Source of the DNA: Sporobacter termitidis DSM 10068 | Lineage (GTDB): Bacteria > Bacillota > Clostridia > Oscillospirales > Oscillospiraceae | Assembly (NCBI RefSeq): GCF_900130065.1 | Contig: NZ_FQXV01000005.1 | Coordinates: 62,001-126,000 of the forward strand | Length of the DNA: 64,000 bases | Direction: 5' to 3' | Shown here: positions 44,758-52,991 of the stretch, piece by piece | How positions within the stretch are numbered: the stretch's first letter is position 1 | Layout: each line of letters begins with the position of its first letter | Notes under the pieces: generated by a model | Told to the model about the DNA's origin: nothing | Databases searched by the model: none | The model's input: the letters and a program-made list of their open reading frames with translations, nothing else | Translations under genes and position numbers: made by a program

Positions 44758-45516
44758 TTAATTGTGCCTGACAGTCCGGAGCAGCTGGACCCTGTTTTTG
44801 ATCCCCAGCTTGCGGTAGATGTTGAGGATATGCTTTTTGAGCGTGTTTTTCGTGATGCACAGGGAGGTGCAGATCTCGTCGCTTTCCCTGCCCTCTAAAA
44901 GCGCCGACAGGATCGTCTCCTCCCTCCTGGTCAGCCCGTATTTCGCCGCGCACTGTCCGGCCGTGAGCTGCTCCCCGCCCGGCGCGGCCGAAAATATATC
45001 CCTGTAGAGCCGGAATTCCAGGTGTCCCTTAAGCATTTCCAGAATAAAGATATCTTCGTATTCGAAATCGGGCTTCCCGCTGAACCTGAACAGCGTGAGG
45101 ACGCCGAGAAAACGGCGCTCATAGGTGATGACCATGCTGACGGAATAATGCCAGCTGCAGGGCAGGTAGCAGGATTTGTAATATTCCGTCTCCACCCGCT
45201 GCTCATCGGGCATGATGTCGCTTTCGCGGTAAATAATGCTCTTGCCGCTGAACATGAGGCCCTTGGCGTAATCCTGAGCGTCATAAATCCGGATGTACTT
45301 CTCCCCCGCCTCAGGCGTGATGTTGAAAACGACGGGCGAGACGAGCACGCGGTCGTCCTCCGCCGAGGATATGTAAAACGTGGCGCTGTCGAAGCTCATG
45401 AAAAGGCTGAGCTGGCTGAGGAGCGTCCGGCGCATTTCAAGCGGGTCTTCAATACTGTGGATCAGAAAGATGATGTTGTTCAGAAACATCCAGTCGTTGT
45501 TTTCAAATCTCCTCAC
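44758..45516 (-). CDS. LuxR-family transcriptional regulator with GAF-like N-terminal domain
   Basis: 252 aa. Residues about 10-180 look like a GAF/sensor domain (no response-regulator phosphorylation site visible). Residues about 190-250 are a LuxR-type HTH (LTRREETILSALLEGRESDEICTSL, NTLKKHILNIYRKLGIKNR). The reading frame opens with GTG, no good ribosome site. It is encoded just upstream of the potD operon and could activate it in response to a small molecule, which is inference. Confidence 0.87.
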   Translation of the reverse strand: MRRFENNDWMFLNNIIFLIHSIEDPLEMRRTLLSQLSLFMSFDSATFYISSAEDDRVLVSPVVFNITPEAGEKYIRIYDAQDYAKGLMFSGKSIIYRESDIMPDEQRVETEYYKSCYLPCSWHYSVSMVITYERRFLGVLTLFRFSGKPDFEYEDIFILEMLKGHLEFRLYRDIFSAAPGGEQLTAGQCAAKYGLTRREETILSALLEGRESDEICTSLCITKNTLKKHILNIYRKLGIKNRVQLLRTVRHN

Positions 45517-45596
45517 AAACGCCCAACCTGCCTTTCAGATATGATCCTATAATTATTTATCATATCCGAAAACCGGCGTATTTGCAAGGTTTTACG

Positions 45597-46460
45597 TCAG
45601 GCGCCGTCCATTTTCGCGATAGCGCCGTAGCACTCCGGCCTCCTGTCACGGAAAACACCCCAGTATTGCCTTTTCCGCCGGATCTCCTCCAGATCGAAGC
45701 CGGCGGTGATCACCGCCGCGCTCTCCCTGTCCGCCTGGGCGGCGATCCTCCCCTCCGGTCCCGCGATAAACGAGGAGCCGTAAAAGGTCAGCGATGCCCC
45801 GTCATCGGTTTCGGTCCCGACGCGGTTGGAGGCCACCAGAGGCATGATGTTCGCCGCCGCGTGGCCCTGCATGACTGTCTGCCACTGATATTCGCTGTCA
45901 AAGTCCAGCACCGGCTCGGAGCCGATGGCCGTCGGGTAAAAAAGTATCTCCGCGCCGAGGAGCGCCATGCACCGGGCCGACTCCGGGAACCACTGGTCCC
46001 AGCACACGCCGACCCCGATTTTGGCATACGCGGTGTCCCAGACCTTAAAACCGGTATCCCCCGGGGAAAAATAGAATTTTTCCTCATAGCAGGACCCCTG
46101 GGGGATATGCGTCTTCCGGTAGACGCCCAAAACGGCGCCGTCGGCGTCGATGACCGCCACGGAATTGAACGCCGTATTCCCGGCGCGCTCGAAAAAGCTG
46201 ACCGGCAACACCACCCCGAGCTCCCGCGCCACCGCCCTGAAACGCGCCACCGCGGGGTTCTCCCCCAGCGGGTGCGCCAGGGCATAGTATTCGTATTTTT
46301 CCCGGGCGCAGAAGTAGGGTGTCTCGAAAAGCTCCTGCAGCAGGATGATCTGCGCGCCGCGTCCGGCGGCCTCCCGCACGAGCCCTTCCGCCTTGTCCAG
46401 CGTTTCCGGCGCGTTCCATGAGCAGGCCATCTGCGTGGCCGCGACCATTACATTTTTCAT
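45597..46460 (-). CDS. aguB: N-carbamoylputrescine amidase (AguB), nitrilase superfamily
   Basis: About 287 aa. The nitrilase triad is visible: Glu in LLQELFET, Lys in YRKTHIPQGS and Cys in GVCWDQWFPE. The gene follows agmatine deiminase with 16 bp between, which fixes the role: N-carbamoylputrescine to putrescine, CO2 and ammonia. Three ATGs in tandem follow GGAGAA; the one used here is 46460, and 46463 or 46466 cannot be excluded. A longer frame upstream overlaps aguA and is not needed. Confidence 0.92.
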   Translation of the reverse strand: MKNVMVAATQMACSWNAPETLDKAEGLVREAAGRGAQIILLQELFETPYFCAREKYEYYALAHPLGENPAVARFRAVARELGVVLPVSFFERAGNTAFNSVAVIDADGAVLGVYRKTHIPQGSCYEEKFYFSPGDTGFKVWDTAYAKIGVGVCWDQWFPESARCMALLGAEILFYPTAIGSEPVLDFDSEYQWQTVMQGHAAANIMPLVASNRVGTETDDGASLTFYGSSFIAGPEGRIAAQADRESAAVITAGFDLEEIRRKRQYWGVFRDRRPECYGAIAKMDGA

Positions 46461-46476
46461 CATCATTTCTCCGTTT

Positions 46477-47598
46477 TCATAAAATCCCGGGGCGCCCCGG
46501 CGCCCACCGCGTCGGCAGCTGCTGGGTAATGCAGTGGATGTTCCCACCGCCCAGGAGAATGTCCCTCGTATAGATCTGATGCACCTGCCGGTCCGGATAG
46601 AGGGCCTGCAGCGTCCTGCGCGCCGAGGCATCCATCGGGTCGTCAAAGGCCGGCGCGATGACCGCGCCGTTGCAGACATAAAAGTTGACGTATGACGCGG
46701 CGAGCCGGTCTCCCTGCTGCCTCGGCCGCATGCGGTTTGTGCTGTCAACGCCGTCGGCCTCCTCCCGGGTGACGAATTTCGGCGCCGGCAGGGCGAGCGG
46801 CTGTACCTTGAGCCTCCGTCCCATGGCGTCGCGCGCATTCCGGAGGACTTCCAGGCAGCTGCGGGAAAACTCGTACTGCGGGTCGTCCCGCCGGTCCGTC
46901 CAGGCGAGGACCACTTCTCCGGGTCTTACAAACGCGCAGACGTTGTCCACGTGCTCGTTGGTCTCATCCATATAGATCCCGTGCCGCAGCCAGATCACCT
47001 TTTTGATATTCAAATATTCCTTCAGCGTTTCCTCAAGCGCTTCCCTGGTCATGTGCGGGTTCCGCCCCCCGGACAGGAGGCACGCCTCCGTCACAACGGC
47101 CGTCCCCTCGCCGTCCACGTGAAAAGCGCCGCCCTCCAGGACGGTGTCTTCAAGGCTGTAGTAATCAAAACCGTCCATTTCGCAAAGCTTCCGCGCCACC
47201 TGGTCGTCTCTGTCCCAGGGAAAGTACAGGCCGTCCACAAGCCCGCCCCAGGCGTTGAAGCGCCAGTCGACGCCCCGCACAGCGCCGTCGTTGTTCCTGA
47301 CGAAGGTCGGCCCCGTGTCGCGGAGCCAGGCGTCGTTGGAGGACACCTCCACGACCCTGACACGCCCGGGGAGCATGGCTCTGGCATTGTCGTACTGGGC
47401 GGCGTTGACGCCGACCGTCACCGGCTCGTACTTTGAAATGACGGCGGCAATCTCGGCAAAAACCCTCTGCGCCGGCTTGGCGCCGTTGCGCCAGTTGTCG
47501 GGACGGTCAGGCCAGAGCATGTATGTGCCGGCATGAATTTCGAATTCTCCCGGCATGGCGAAACCGTCCTGCCGTGGGCCGGTATTTTTGATCTGCAT
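46477..47598 (-). CDS. aguA: Agmatine deiminase (AguA)
   Basis: 373 aa of the PAD-like guanidine-deiminase superfamily. Signature blocks are SNDAWLRDTGPTFV, GGAFHVDGEGT, DETNEHVDNVCAFV and the catalytic cysteine near the end in GGGNIHCITQQLP. It converts agmatine to N-carbamoylputrescine. A promoter (TTGAAG-16-TATAAT) and a terminator hairpin lie upstream. The gene is divergent from the PuuR-like regulator. Arginine decarboxylase, the agmatine source, is not in the window, so agmatine may be imported. Confidence 0.93.
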   Translation of the reverse strand: MQIKNTGPRQDGFAMPGEFEIHAGTYMLWPDRPDNWRNGAKPAQRVFAEIAAVISKYEPVTVGVNAAQYDNARAMLPGRVRVVEVSSNDAWLRDTGPTFVRNNDGAVRGVDWRFNAWGGLVDGLYFPWDRDDQVARKLCEMDGFDYYSLEDTVLEGGAFHVDGEGTAVVTEACLLSGGRNPHMTREALEETLKEYLNIKKVIWLRHGIYMDETNEHVDNVCAFVRPGEVVLAWTDRRDDPQYEFSRSCLEVLRNARDAMGRRLKVQPLALPAPKFVTREEADGVDSTNRMRPRQQGDRLAASYVNFYVCNGAVIAPAFDDPMDASARRTLQALYPDRQVHQIYTRDILLGGGNIHCITQQLPTRWAPGRPGIL

Positions 47599-47624
47599 GA
47601 TTTCACAACTTTCATCAATAGAAA

Positions 47625-47658
47625 CAAAAAGAGGCGCCCGAAATCGTCCAGCGCCCCA
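47625..47658 (-). terminator. Terminator-like hairpin in the aguA leader
   Basis: On the minus strand GGGGCGC pairs with GCGCCTC (one G-T) across a 13-nt loop, followed by TTTTTG. It lies between the aguA promoter and start codon, so attenuation is possible. Confidence 0.55.
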
Positions 47659-47682
47659 TTGCCTCTATTTTCTATGCTCCTG

Positions 47683-47710
47683 ATTATACAGCATTTTCCC
47701 CGGGCTTCAA
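47683..47710 (-). promoter_or_regulatory. Promoter of aguA-aguB
   Basis: TTGAAG (47705-47710) and TATAAT (47683-47688) on the minus strand with a 16-bp spacer. An inverted repeat GTCATA-9-TATGAC lies just upstream at 47729-47749 and may be an operator. Confidence 0.65.
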
Positions 47711-47811
47711 TTGCCCCGCCGTACCATTGTCATACTCCTCAAATATGACGATTCCTCTCCCCCGGGAGTAGGTCCGGCCGGAAACGCCGGGGAAACATAT
47801 TAAAATAGCAT

Positions 47812-47840
47812 TTGACAGCGCCTATTTTGTACAATATAAT
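47812..47840 (+). promoter_or_regulatory. Consensus promoter of the PuuR-like regulator gene
   Basis: TTGACA (47812-47817), 17-bp spacer, TATAAT (47835-47840). The -10 hexamer lies inside a PuuR-like operator (47831-47845), so a bound repressor would block RNA polymerase and the gene should be autoregulated. Confidence 0.8.
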
Positions 47841-47879
47841 GCACATTAGGGTCACGTGGCCTGTTTAATATATTGCACA
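47831..47879 (+). promoter_or_regulatory. Two PuuR-like operators upstream of the regulator gene
   Basis: ACAATATAATGCACA at 47831-47845 and TTAATATATTGCACA at 47865-47879. E. coli PuuR binds AAAATATAATGAACA; the two sites match it at 13 and 11 of 15 positions. Two further copies lie at 48446-48460 (minus orientation, 11 of 15) and 48483-48497 (12 of 15). Confidence 0.7.
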
Positions 47880-47895
47880 TCAAGGAGGCATCATA

Positions 47896-48447
47896 ATGGA
47901 TTACCTGAACGAAAATGTCGCCATCAATCTCCGGAACATCCGGAAGGGCAAGCAAATGAGCCTCGATGCGCTGGCCTCGGAAACGGGCCTCAGCAAAAGC
48001 ATGCTCGGGCAGATCGAACGCGGAGAGGCCAATCCGACCCTCGCCACCCTCGGCAAGATCACCAGCGGGCTGCGCGTCAGCCTGATGGACCTGGTGGGCG
48101 CGCCGCGCGAGGAGGTCTATATCATCCGCAAAGAGACGCTGTCGCCGGTAAAAGAAGAAAAGGGCCACTACAAAAACTATGCCTATTTCCCATATGAAGA
48201 GGACAGGGATTTTGAAATCTACAGCCTCGAGCTGACGCCGGGCGGCCGGTATGTCTGCACCTCCCATGGGGAAAACACGATGGAATACATCATTGTTTTT
48301 TCCGGAGAGCTGCGGATCGACATTGAGGGCGAGAGCTACAGCCTCGGCCCGGGGGACGCGATCCGCCTGTATTCGGACAAGAATCACATATACTTCAACA
48401 GCGGGGACGCGCCGACCAGGTTTTACATGTTGTTCACCTGGCGATAG
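47896..48447 (+). CDS. XRE-cupin transcriptional regulator, PuuR-like
   Basis: 183 aa, close to the size of PuuR. Residues 8-63 form an XRE helix-turn-helix (LRNIRKGKQMSLDALASETG, SKSMLGQIERGEANPTLATL). Residues about 95-180 form a cupin domain (YSLELTPGGRYVCTSHGENTMEYIIVFSGEL, LGPGDAIRL). Start behind AAGGAGG. The operator-like repeats upstream and downstream of this gene and the flanking polyamine catabolism genes support a putrescine-sensing repressor, by analogy to PuuR. Ligand not proven. Confidence 0.9.
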   Translation: MDYLNENVAINLRNIRKGKQMSLDALASETGLSKSMLGQIERGEANPTLATLGKITSGLRVSLMDLVGAPREEVYIIRKETLSPVKEEKGHYKNYAYFPYEEDRDFEIYSLELTPGGRYVCTSHGENTMEYIIVFSGELRIDIEGESYSLGPGDAIRLYSDKNHIYFNSGDAPTRFYMLFTWR

Positions 48448-48497
48448 TACATTATATTAATTCCTGTCTATAATCCATATAGACAATATAGTGCACA
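48446..48497 (+). promoter_or_regulatory. Operator pair upstream of the iron alcohol dehydrogenase gene
   Basis: AGTACATTATATTAA at 48446-48460 is a reverse-strand copy (TTAATATAATGTACT) of the PuuR-like motif, and ACAATATAGTGCACA at 48483-48497 is a forward copy. They sit between the regulator gene and the downstream catabolic genes, so the same regulator should control the latter. Confidence 0.65.
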
Positions 48498-48595
48498 TCG
48501 GTTATAATATATCAAAACAGAACAGCGACAGCGTTCAGAACAAGGATGTTCCGGCTCCGGAGCGTCTTTATTTTTTTAAACAGGGGATTTTGATT

Positions 48596-49726
48596 ATGAA
48601 CTTTCAGTATTATCTGCCGGTCAACCTGATCTTCGGGCGGGGGCAAATATCCCAGGTCGGTATTCAAACAGCGAAATACGGCAGGAAAGCGCTCATCGTC
48701 ACGGGGCGGAACAGCACGAAGAAGTCGGGGCTTTTGGACAAAACGGCGGCGCTGCTCAAAGCGGCCGGCGTCGAGGCGGTCATCTTTGACGAGGTGGCGC
48801 AGAACCCCCTGACCGACACGGCGTACAGAGGCGCGGCCATCGCGGCGGAAAACGGCTGCGACGTGGTGGTGGGGCTCGGCGGCGGCAGCATGATGGACGC
48901 GGCGAAGGCCATCGCGTTTTTGAGCGAAAACAGCGGCGACATCAGCGACTACATCTTCGGCAGGAACGTGTCGGACCGCGCCCTGCCCATCGTCCTGGTG
49001 CCGACGACGTGCGGCACGGGGAGCGAGGGCAACGGGTTTGCCGTTTTGACGAATCCCGAAACGCACGACAAGAAGTCGCTCCGCTGCAGCGCCATCGTCG
49101 CCAAAGCGTCCATCATCGACCCGGAGCTCATGACGACGATGCCGAAAAGCGTCCTGGCCAGCGTCGGCTTTGACGCGCTGTGCCACAACATGGAGGCCTA
49201 TCTGTCCCTGATCGGCCAGCCGATGACCGACATGATGGCGCTGGAGGGCATCCGCCTCTCCGGCAGCTATTTAAAGCGCGTTTACGACGACAGCGCCGAC
49301 CTGGAGGCCTGGGAAAGCATCACCTGGGCCAGCACGCTCGGCGGCATGACCATCAATACCGCCGGAGTGACGGCGCCCCACGGGCTGGAGCATCCGGCCA
49401 GCGGCCTGCGGGACATCGTGCACGGGCGCGGCCTTGCGGCCCTGACGCCGGTCATCATCGAGGAATCCATCAAAGGCGCGCCGGAGAAATTCGCCGTCAT
49501 CTCCAGGCTTTTAGGCGGCCGGGACGAGAACGACTGCGCCCTCAAGGTCCGGGAGCTGCTCGCCGCGCTGGACCTGACGACGACGCTGGGCGCCCAGGGC
49601 ATCCGGGAAGAGGACGTGGACTGGATGGCGGAAAACTGCCTCAAGGTCTCCGCCGCCGGCATTGCCAATCACCCGGTGCAGTTCGGCCTTGAGGACCTCA
49701 AGCGGATTTACAGAAAAGCGCTGTAA
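48596..49726 (+). CDS. Iron-containing alcohol dehydrogenase, likely 4-hydroxybutyrate dehydrogenase
   Basis: About 376 aa, group III Fe-ADH. NAD-binding block VVGLGGGSMMDAAKAIA; metal ligands Asp/His in GFDALCHNMEAY, PHGLEHPASG and DIVHGRG. The ATG at 48596 follows AGGGGA; an earlier ATG in the same frame lies in the operator region and has no ribosome site. Next to a GABA aminotransferase and glutamate dehydrogenase it best fits reduction of succinate semialdehyde to 4-hydroxybutyrate, as in 4-aminobutyrate fermentation. The substrate is inferred from context; other aldehydes are possible. Confidence 0.87.
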   Translation: MNFQYYLPVNLIFGRGQISQVGIQTAKYGRKALIVTGRNSTKKSGLLDKTAALLKAAGVEAVIFDEVAQNPLTDTAYRGAAIAAENGCDVVVGLGGGSMMDAAKAIAFLSENSGDISDYIFGRNVSDRALPIVLVPTTCGTGSEGNGFAVLTNPETHDKKSLRCSAIVAKASIIDPELMTTMPKSVLASVGFDALCHNMEAYLSLIGQPMTDMMALEGIRLSGSYLKRVYDDSADLEAWESITWASTLGGMTINTAGVTAPHGLEHPASGLRDIVHGRGLAALTPVIIEESIKGAPEKFAVISRLLGGRDENDCALKVRELLAALDLTTTLGAQGIREEDVDWMAENCLKVSAAGIANHPVQFGLEDLKRIYRKAL

Positions 49727-49774
49727 CGGCACACATTGCCAGGCTATACAAAACATTGTAAAGGAGACAGAATC

Positions 49775-51124
49775 ATGCTCAAAGATGCGCTGCCGAAAAT
49801 CGTCACTCCCCTGCCAGGCCCCAAGGCCAGGGAAATCATACAACGGCGGGCCGAAGCGGTCCCGGGGTCCATCAAATGCGCTTATCCCTGCGTCATCGCC
49901 CGCGGGGAAGGCGCGATGGTCGAGGATGTGGACGGCAACGTTCTCCTCGACTGGGTCGGCGGCGTCGGCGTGCTGAACATCGGCTACAGCCACCCGGAGC
50001 TCGTCGCGGCGGTCAAAGAGCAGTCGGAGAAATACTTCCACGCCATGATGAACATCATGACCCATGAGGGCTACATAAAGCTGGCCGAAAAGCTGAACGC
50101 GATCGTCCCGGTCAAGGGAACGAAAAGGAAGACCATGTTCGTCAACTCCGGCGCCGAGGCCGACGAGAACGCCGTCAAGATCGCCAAATCGTATACAAAG
50201 CGGCCGAACATCATCGTTTTTTCGGGCGCCTTCCACGGCAGGACGCTGCTGGCCTCCACCATGACGTCCAAAAAGGCGTATTCCGCCGGCATCGGGCCCT
50301 ATCCGGACGGGGTGTACCGGGCGGAATTTCCCTATCTCTACAGGGCGCCCGGGTGCTATACCGAAGCGGAGGCCATACAGTATTACATCGAAAAGCTGGA
50401 GCGCGTTTTCGAGGAGGCGTCTCCCGCCGAGTATGTGGCGGCCATCGTCGTCGAGCCCGTGCAGGGCGAGGGCGGCTTTGTGCCCGCGCCGTTCGAGTGG
50501 ATCAGGGCCGTGCGGAAAATCTGCGACGAGCACGGCATCCTGCTGATTGCCGACGAGGTCCAGACCGGCTTTGCCCGCTCGGGAAAAATGTTCGTTTCAA
50601 ATTACTGGGCGGAATTCGGCTGCGCGCCGGACATTATCGCCACCGCCAAGTCCATCGCCGGCGGCGTGCCGCTCAGCGCCGTTACGGCCAGGGCCGAGAT
50701 TTTTGACGGCGTAAAGGACGGGATCATCGGCGGCACATACGGCGGCAACGCGCTGGCCTGCGCCTCCGCGCTGAAGGTCATCGAGATCATCGAGCGCGAC
50801 AAGCTCTGCGACCGGTCGCTTGACATCGCGGAAAAGTGCAAAAAGGCGTTTCTTTCGTGGAAAGACAAATACGAGGCGGTGGGCGACGTCCGGGGCATCG
50901 GCTGCATGATGGGCATTGAGTTCGTGACGGATAAAAAGAGCAAGGCGCCGAACGCGGGGCTCGTTGCCGCCATTGTCGTCGAGGCCGCCAAAAACGGGCT
51001 CATCATCGAGAGCGCCGGCGTTTACGGCAACGTGATCCGGTTCCTGTCTCCGCTCGTCGTCACCGACGCGCAGCTGGAGGCCGGCCTGTCCATTCTGGAA
51101 GCGGCGATCAAAGCCTGTGTGTAA
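49775..51124 (+). CDS. gabT: 4-aminobutyrate aminotransferase-like class III aminotransferase
   Basis: 449 aa. Key blocks are MFVNSGAEADENAVKIAKSYT, FSGAFHGRTLLASTMTSK (PLP contacts), VEPVQGEGGFVPAP, LIADEVQTGFARSGKMF and the PLP lysine in ATAKSIAGGVPLSAV. ATG at 49775 follows AAGGAG; the longer frame overlaps the preceding gene's downstream region. It should convert GABA plus 2-oxoglutarate to succinate semialdehyde plus glutamate. It lies between the Fe-ADH and glutamate dehydrogenase genes, giving a full redox-balanced module. Confidence 0.9.
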   Translation: MLKDALPKIVTPLPGPKAREIIQRRAEAVPGSIKCAYPCVIARGEGAMVEDVDGNVLLDWVGGVGVLNIGYSHPELVAAVKEQSEKYFHAMMNIMTHEGYIKLAEKLNAIVPVKGTKRKTMFVNSGAEADENAVKIAKSYTKRPNIIVFSGAFHGRTLLASTMTSKKAYSAGIGPYPDGVYRAEFPYLYRAPGCYTEAEAIQYYIEKLERVFEEASPAEYVAAIVVEPVQGEGGFVPAPFEWIRAVRKICDEHGILLIADEVQTGFARSGKMFVSNYWAEFGCAPDIIATAKSIAGGVPLSAVTARAEIFDGVKDGIIGGTYGGNALACASALKVIEIIERDKLCDRSLDIAEKCKKAFLSWKDKYEAVGDVRGIGCMMGIEFVTDKKSKAPNAGLVAAIVVEAAKNGLIIESAGVYGNVIRFLSPLVVTDAQLEAGLSILEAAIKACV

Positions 51125-51171
51125 ACCGGACCTGGGGATTCGGTCGGAATAATTTAATACGGGGGGTCATT

Positions 51172-52392
51172 ATGTCGGAAACAGTTATTAAAATCAATCT
51201 GGATAAGTACAGACTTGACGGCGAGGCGATCCTTGTCATCGACACGGTTGATAAAACGGCGCCGGCAAAGGGCGGCATCCGGGTGCACCCGGGCGTCACC
51301 GAGGAGGAGATCGCGGCGCTGGCCTCGGAGATGACAAAGAAATGCATTCTTGCCGATCTGCCTTTCGGCGGGGCGAAGGGCGGCATCAGGCTGAGGGACA
51401 TGTCCAAGGTCGAAGAGGCCATGTACGCCTTTGGCCGGGAGCTCTCCAAGATAGAGGTGCTGCCTTACAAATGGTGCGCCGCGCCCGACGTGAACACCGG
51501 CGCCAGGAATATCGACGCCTTTATCGCCGGCTGCGCCTCGGTGAAGGGCTGGCGCAAGGCGCGCCTTGCCGCGACGGGCAAAAGCACAGGGATTCCGCAC
51601 GAGCTGGGCAGCACCGCCCACGGCGTGGTGTACAGTATCGAGGAGACCATCAAAGGCCTGGACCTGGACTTGAGCCTCAGCGGCGCCCGCGTCATGGTGG
51701 AAGGACTCGGCGAGGTGGGCGGAAACGCGGTGAAAATACTGGCCGGAAAGGGCGCGAAGATCGTCGGTGTCAGCGACGTCAGCGGCGCGATGTACTGCCC
51801 GGACGGGTTTGATCCCGGCGAGCTCTGCGGCATGCTCGAGGCAAAGCTGCGCATCGAGGAATGCCTGTGCCAGTTCCACAAGGCCTGGTGCTATCCGAAT
51901 CCGGCGGCGCTGCTCACCTTGGACGCCGACATTCTCGTCCTCGCCGGGCCGGGGCGCAGCCTCACCGCCGACGTGTGCCGGCGCCTGAAGGTCCGGCTGA
52001 TCGCCGAGGGCGCCAATATCGCTTACGCGGACAACTGTTTGCGGCAGGCGGTCCATAAAATGGGCATCGTCTCCATCCCCGGGATCATCGCCAACTCCGG
52101 CGGCGTGATCTCCAGCTATGAGGAGTGGCTCCTCGAGCAGGAGGATTTGATCTCCATGCCGCTGGAGAGCAAATGGGAGCGTGTCAAGGCTTCGGTTGAA
52201 CGGCGCATTTTAAGGAATATCACCGAGATGTGCGCCCTGCTCAAGACCACAGACAAAACGCCGCTCGAGTGCGCGTGGGAGATGTCGGACCGCCGCCTGG
52301 AAAGGGCCCGCACCGAGTCCCGCAACCTCCGGAATCTCACAAAGCAGATCAACCGGGAGCTGGAAGAAAAATTCGCGGTATATACGCGGTAG
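51172..52392 (+). CDS. Glutamate dehydrogenase family (Glu/Leu/Phe/Val dehydrogenase)
   Basis: 406 aa. Substrate-side lysine in LPFGGAKGGIR, Asp in APDVNTG, and the Rossmann motif VEGLGEVGGNAVKIL. GGGGGG ribosome site before the ATG. Its job in this cluster would be to recycle glutamate made by the aminotransferases back to 2-oxoglutarate with NADH formation, which the Fe-ADH then consumes. The exact amino acid is not provable from sequence, but length and motifs fit GDH better than Leu dehydrogenase. A terminator follows. Confidence 0.88.
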   Translation: MSETVIKINLDKYRLDGEAILVIDTVDKTAPAKGGIRVHPGVTEEEIAALASEMTKKCILADLPFGGAKGGIRLRDMSKVEEAMYAFGRELSKIEVLPYKWCAAPDVNTGARNIDAFIAGCASVKGWRKARLAATGKSTGIPHELGSTAHGVVYSIEETIKGLDLDLSLSGARVMVEGLGEVGGNAVKILAGKGAKIVGVSDVSGAMYCPDGFDPGELCGMLEAKLRIEECLCQFHKAWCYPNPAALLTLDADILVLAGPGRSLTADVCRRLKVRLIAEGANIAYADNCLRQAVHKMGIVSIPGIIANSGGVISSYEEWLLEQEDLISMPLESKWERVKASVERRILRNITEMCALLKTTDKTPLECAWEMSDRRLERARTESRNLRNLTKQINRELEEKFAVYTR

Positions 52393-52399
52393 ATATACG

Positions 52400-52427
52400 G
52401 GGCCCCGCCGGACGGCGGGGTCTTTTC
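52400..52427 (+). terminator. Terminator after the glutamate dehydrogenase gene
   Basis: CCCCGCCG pairs with CGGCGGGG, followed by TCTTTTCT. It closes the plus-strand catabolic operon. Confidence 0.85.
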
Positions 52428-52474
52428 TATGTGTACGACGGAGGGCGGGATATGCGGATGCCACTGAAATCGTC

Positions 52475-52582
52475 ACGTAGGGCGGGGGCTTGCTCCCGCC
52501 GCTCTTGTGCCGTGCGGCGCCAACAGGGGTTCCCTCCTTCAGTCGCCTGCGGGCGACAGCTCCCTCGTCTGAGGGAGCCGGG
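52475..52582. repeat. GC-rich palindromic intergenic element, dispersed-repeat type
   Basis: GGCGGGGGC-TTGCTCC-CGCC-type stem, then CGCCTGCGGGCG and CTCCCTCG-TCTGAGGGAG stems in a row, in a 600-bp gap between convergent operons. The wording (GTCGCC, GCGACAGCTCCCTCG, GAGGGAGCC) is familiar from short repeats scattered in Oscillospiraceae genomes. Not coding. The rest of 52583-52943 is AT-rich and shows nothing I can support. Confidence 0.5.
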
Positions 52583-52943
52583 AAAGGGCGGGTTCGGCAG
52601 AAAAACAGGCTGGTATCGGATGAAAAAGGGCTGGTATTTGATGTTTTTGGGCTGATATTGATTAAAAATGCCTTGTAAAGCTTTGAAATGGGGCTGGATT
52701 GGGGCGATATTTTCCTTGATATGTTACGGAAGTATGAAGCGTTTCGCGCTTAAAAAACAGTCAAAGCGTTGCGGTTACTGGATAATCGATTTTTGAAAAT
52801 CTCGATTTGTGTTATATTTAAATATTTTTTCTGCGCGGCCTTTTCGTTCGGGCTTCCTGGATTCATTATAACACGGGCATTCCTTATTTTGCGTGATACG
52901 ATGACCGGGTGAACACCCTGCCGTATAAAATTGGTTTGAAACG

Positions 52944-52981
52944 CGCGTAAAGGCCCCGCCGGGCGGCGGGGCCTTTACGCG
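52944..52981. terminator. Strong terminator between convergent operons
   Basis: A near-perfect palindrome CGTAAAGGCCCCGCC and GGCGGGGCCTTTACG, 11 nt after the PatA stop on the minus strand. The stem itself carries TTTA near its end. Confidence 0.85.
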
Positions 52982-52991
52982 TTCAGAAAGC

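Noticed and set aside
46461-46838. Upstream extension of the aguB frame
   Set aside because: Lies in aguA and gives Arg-rich noise.
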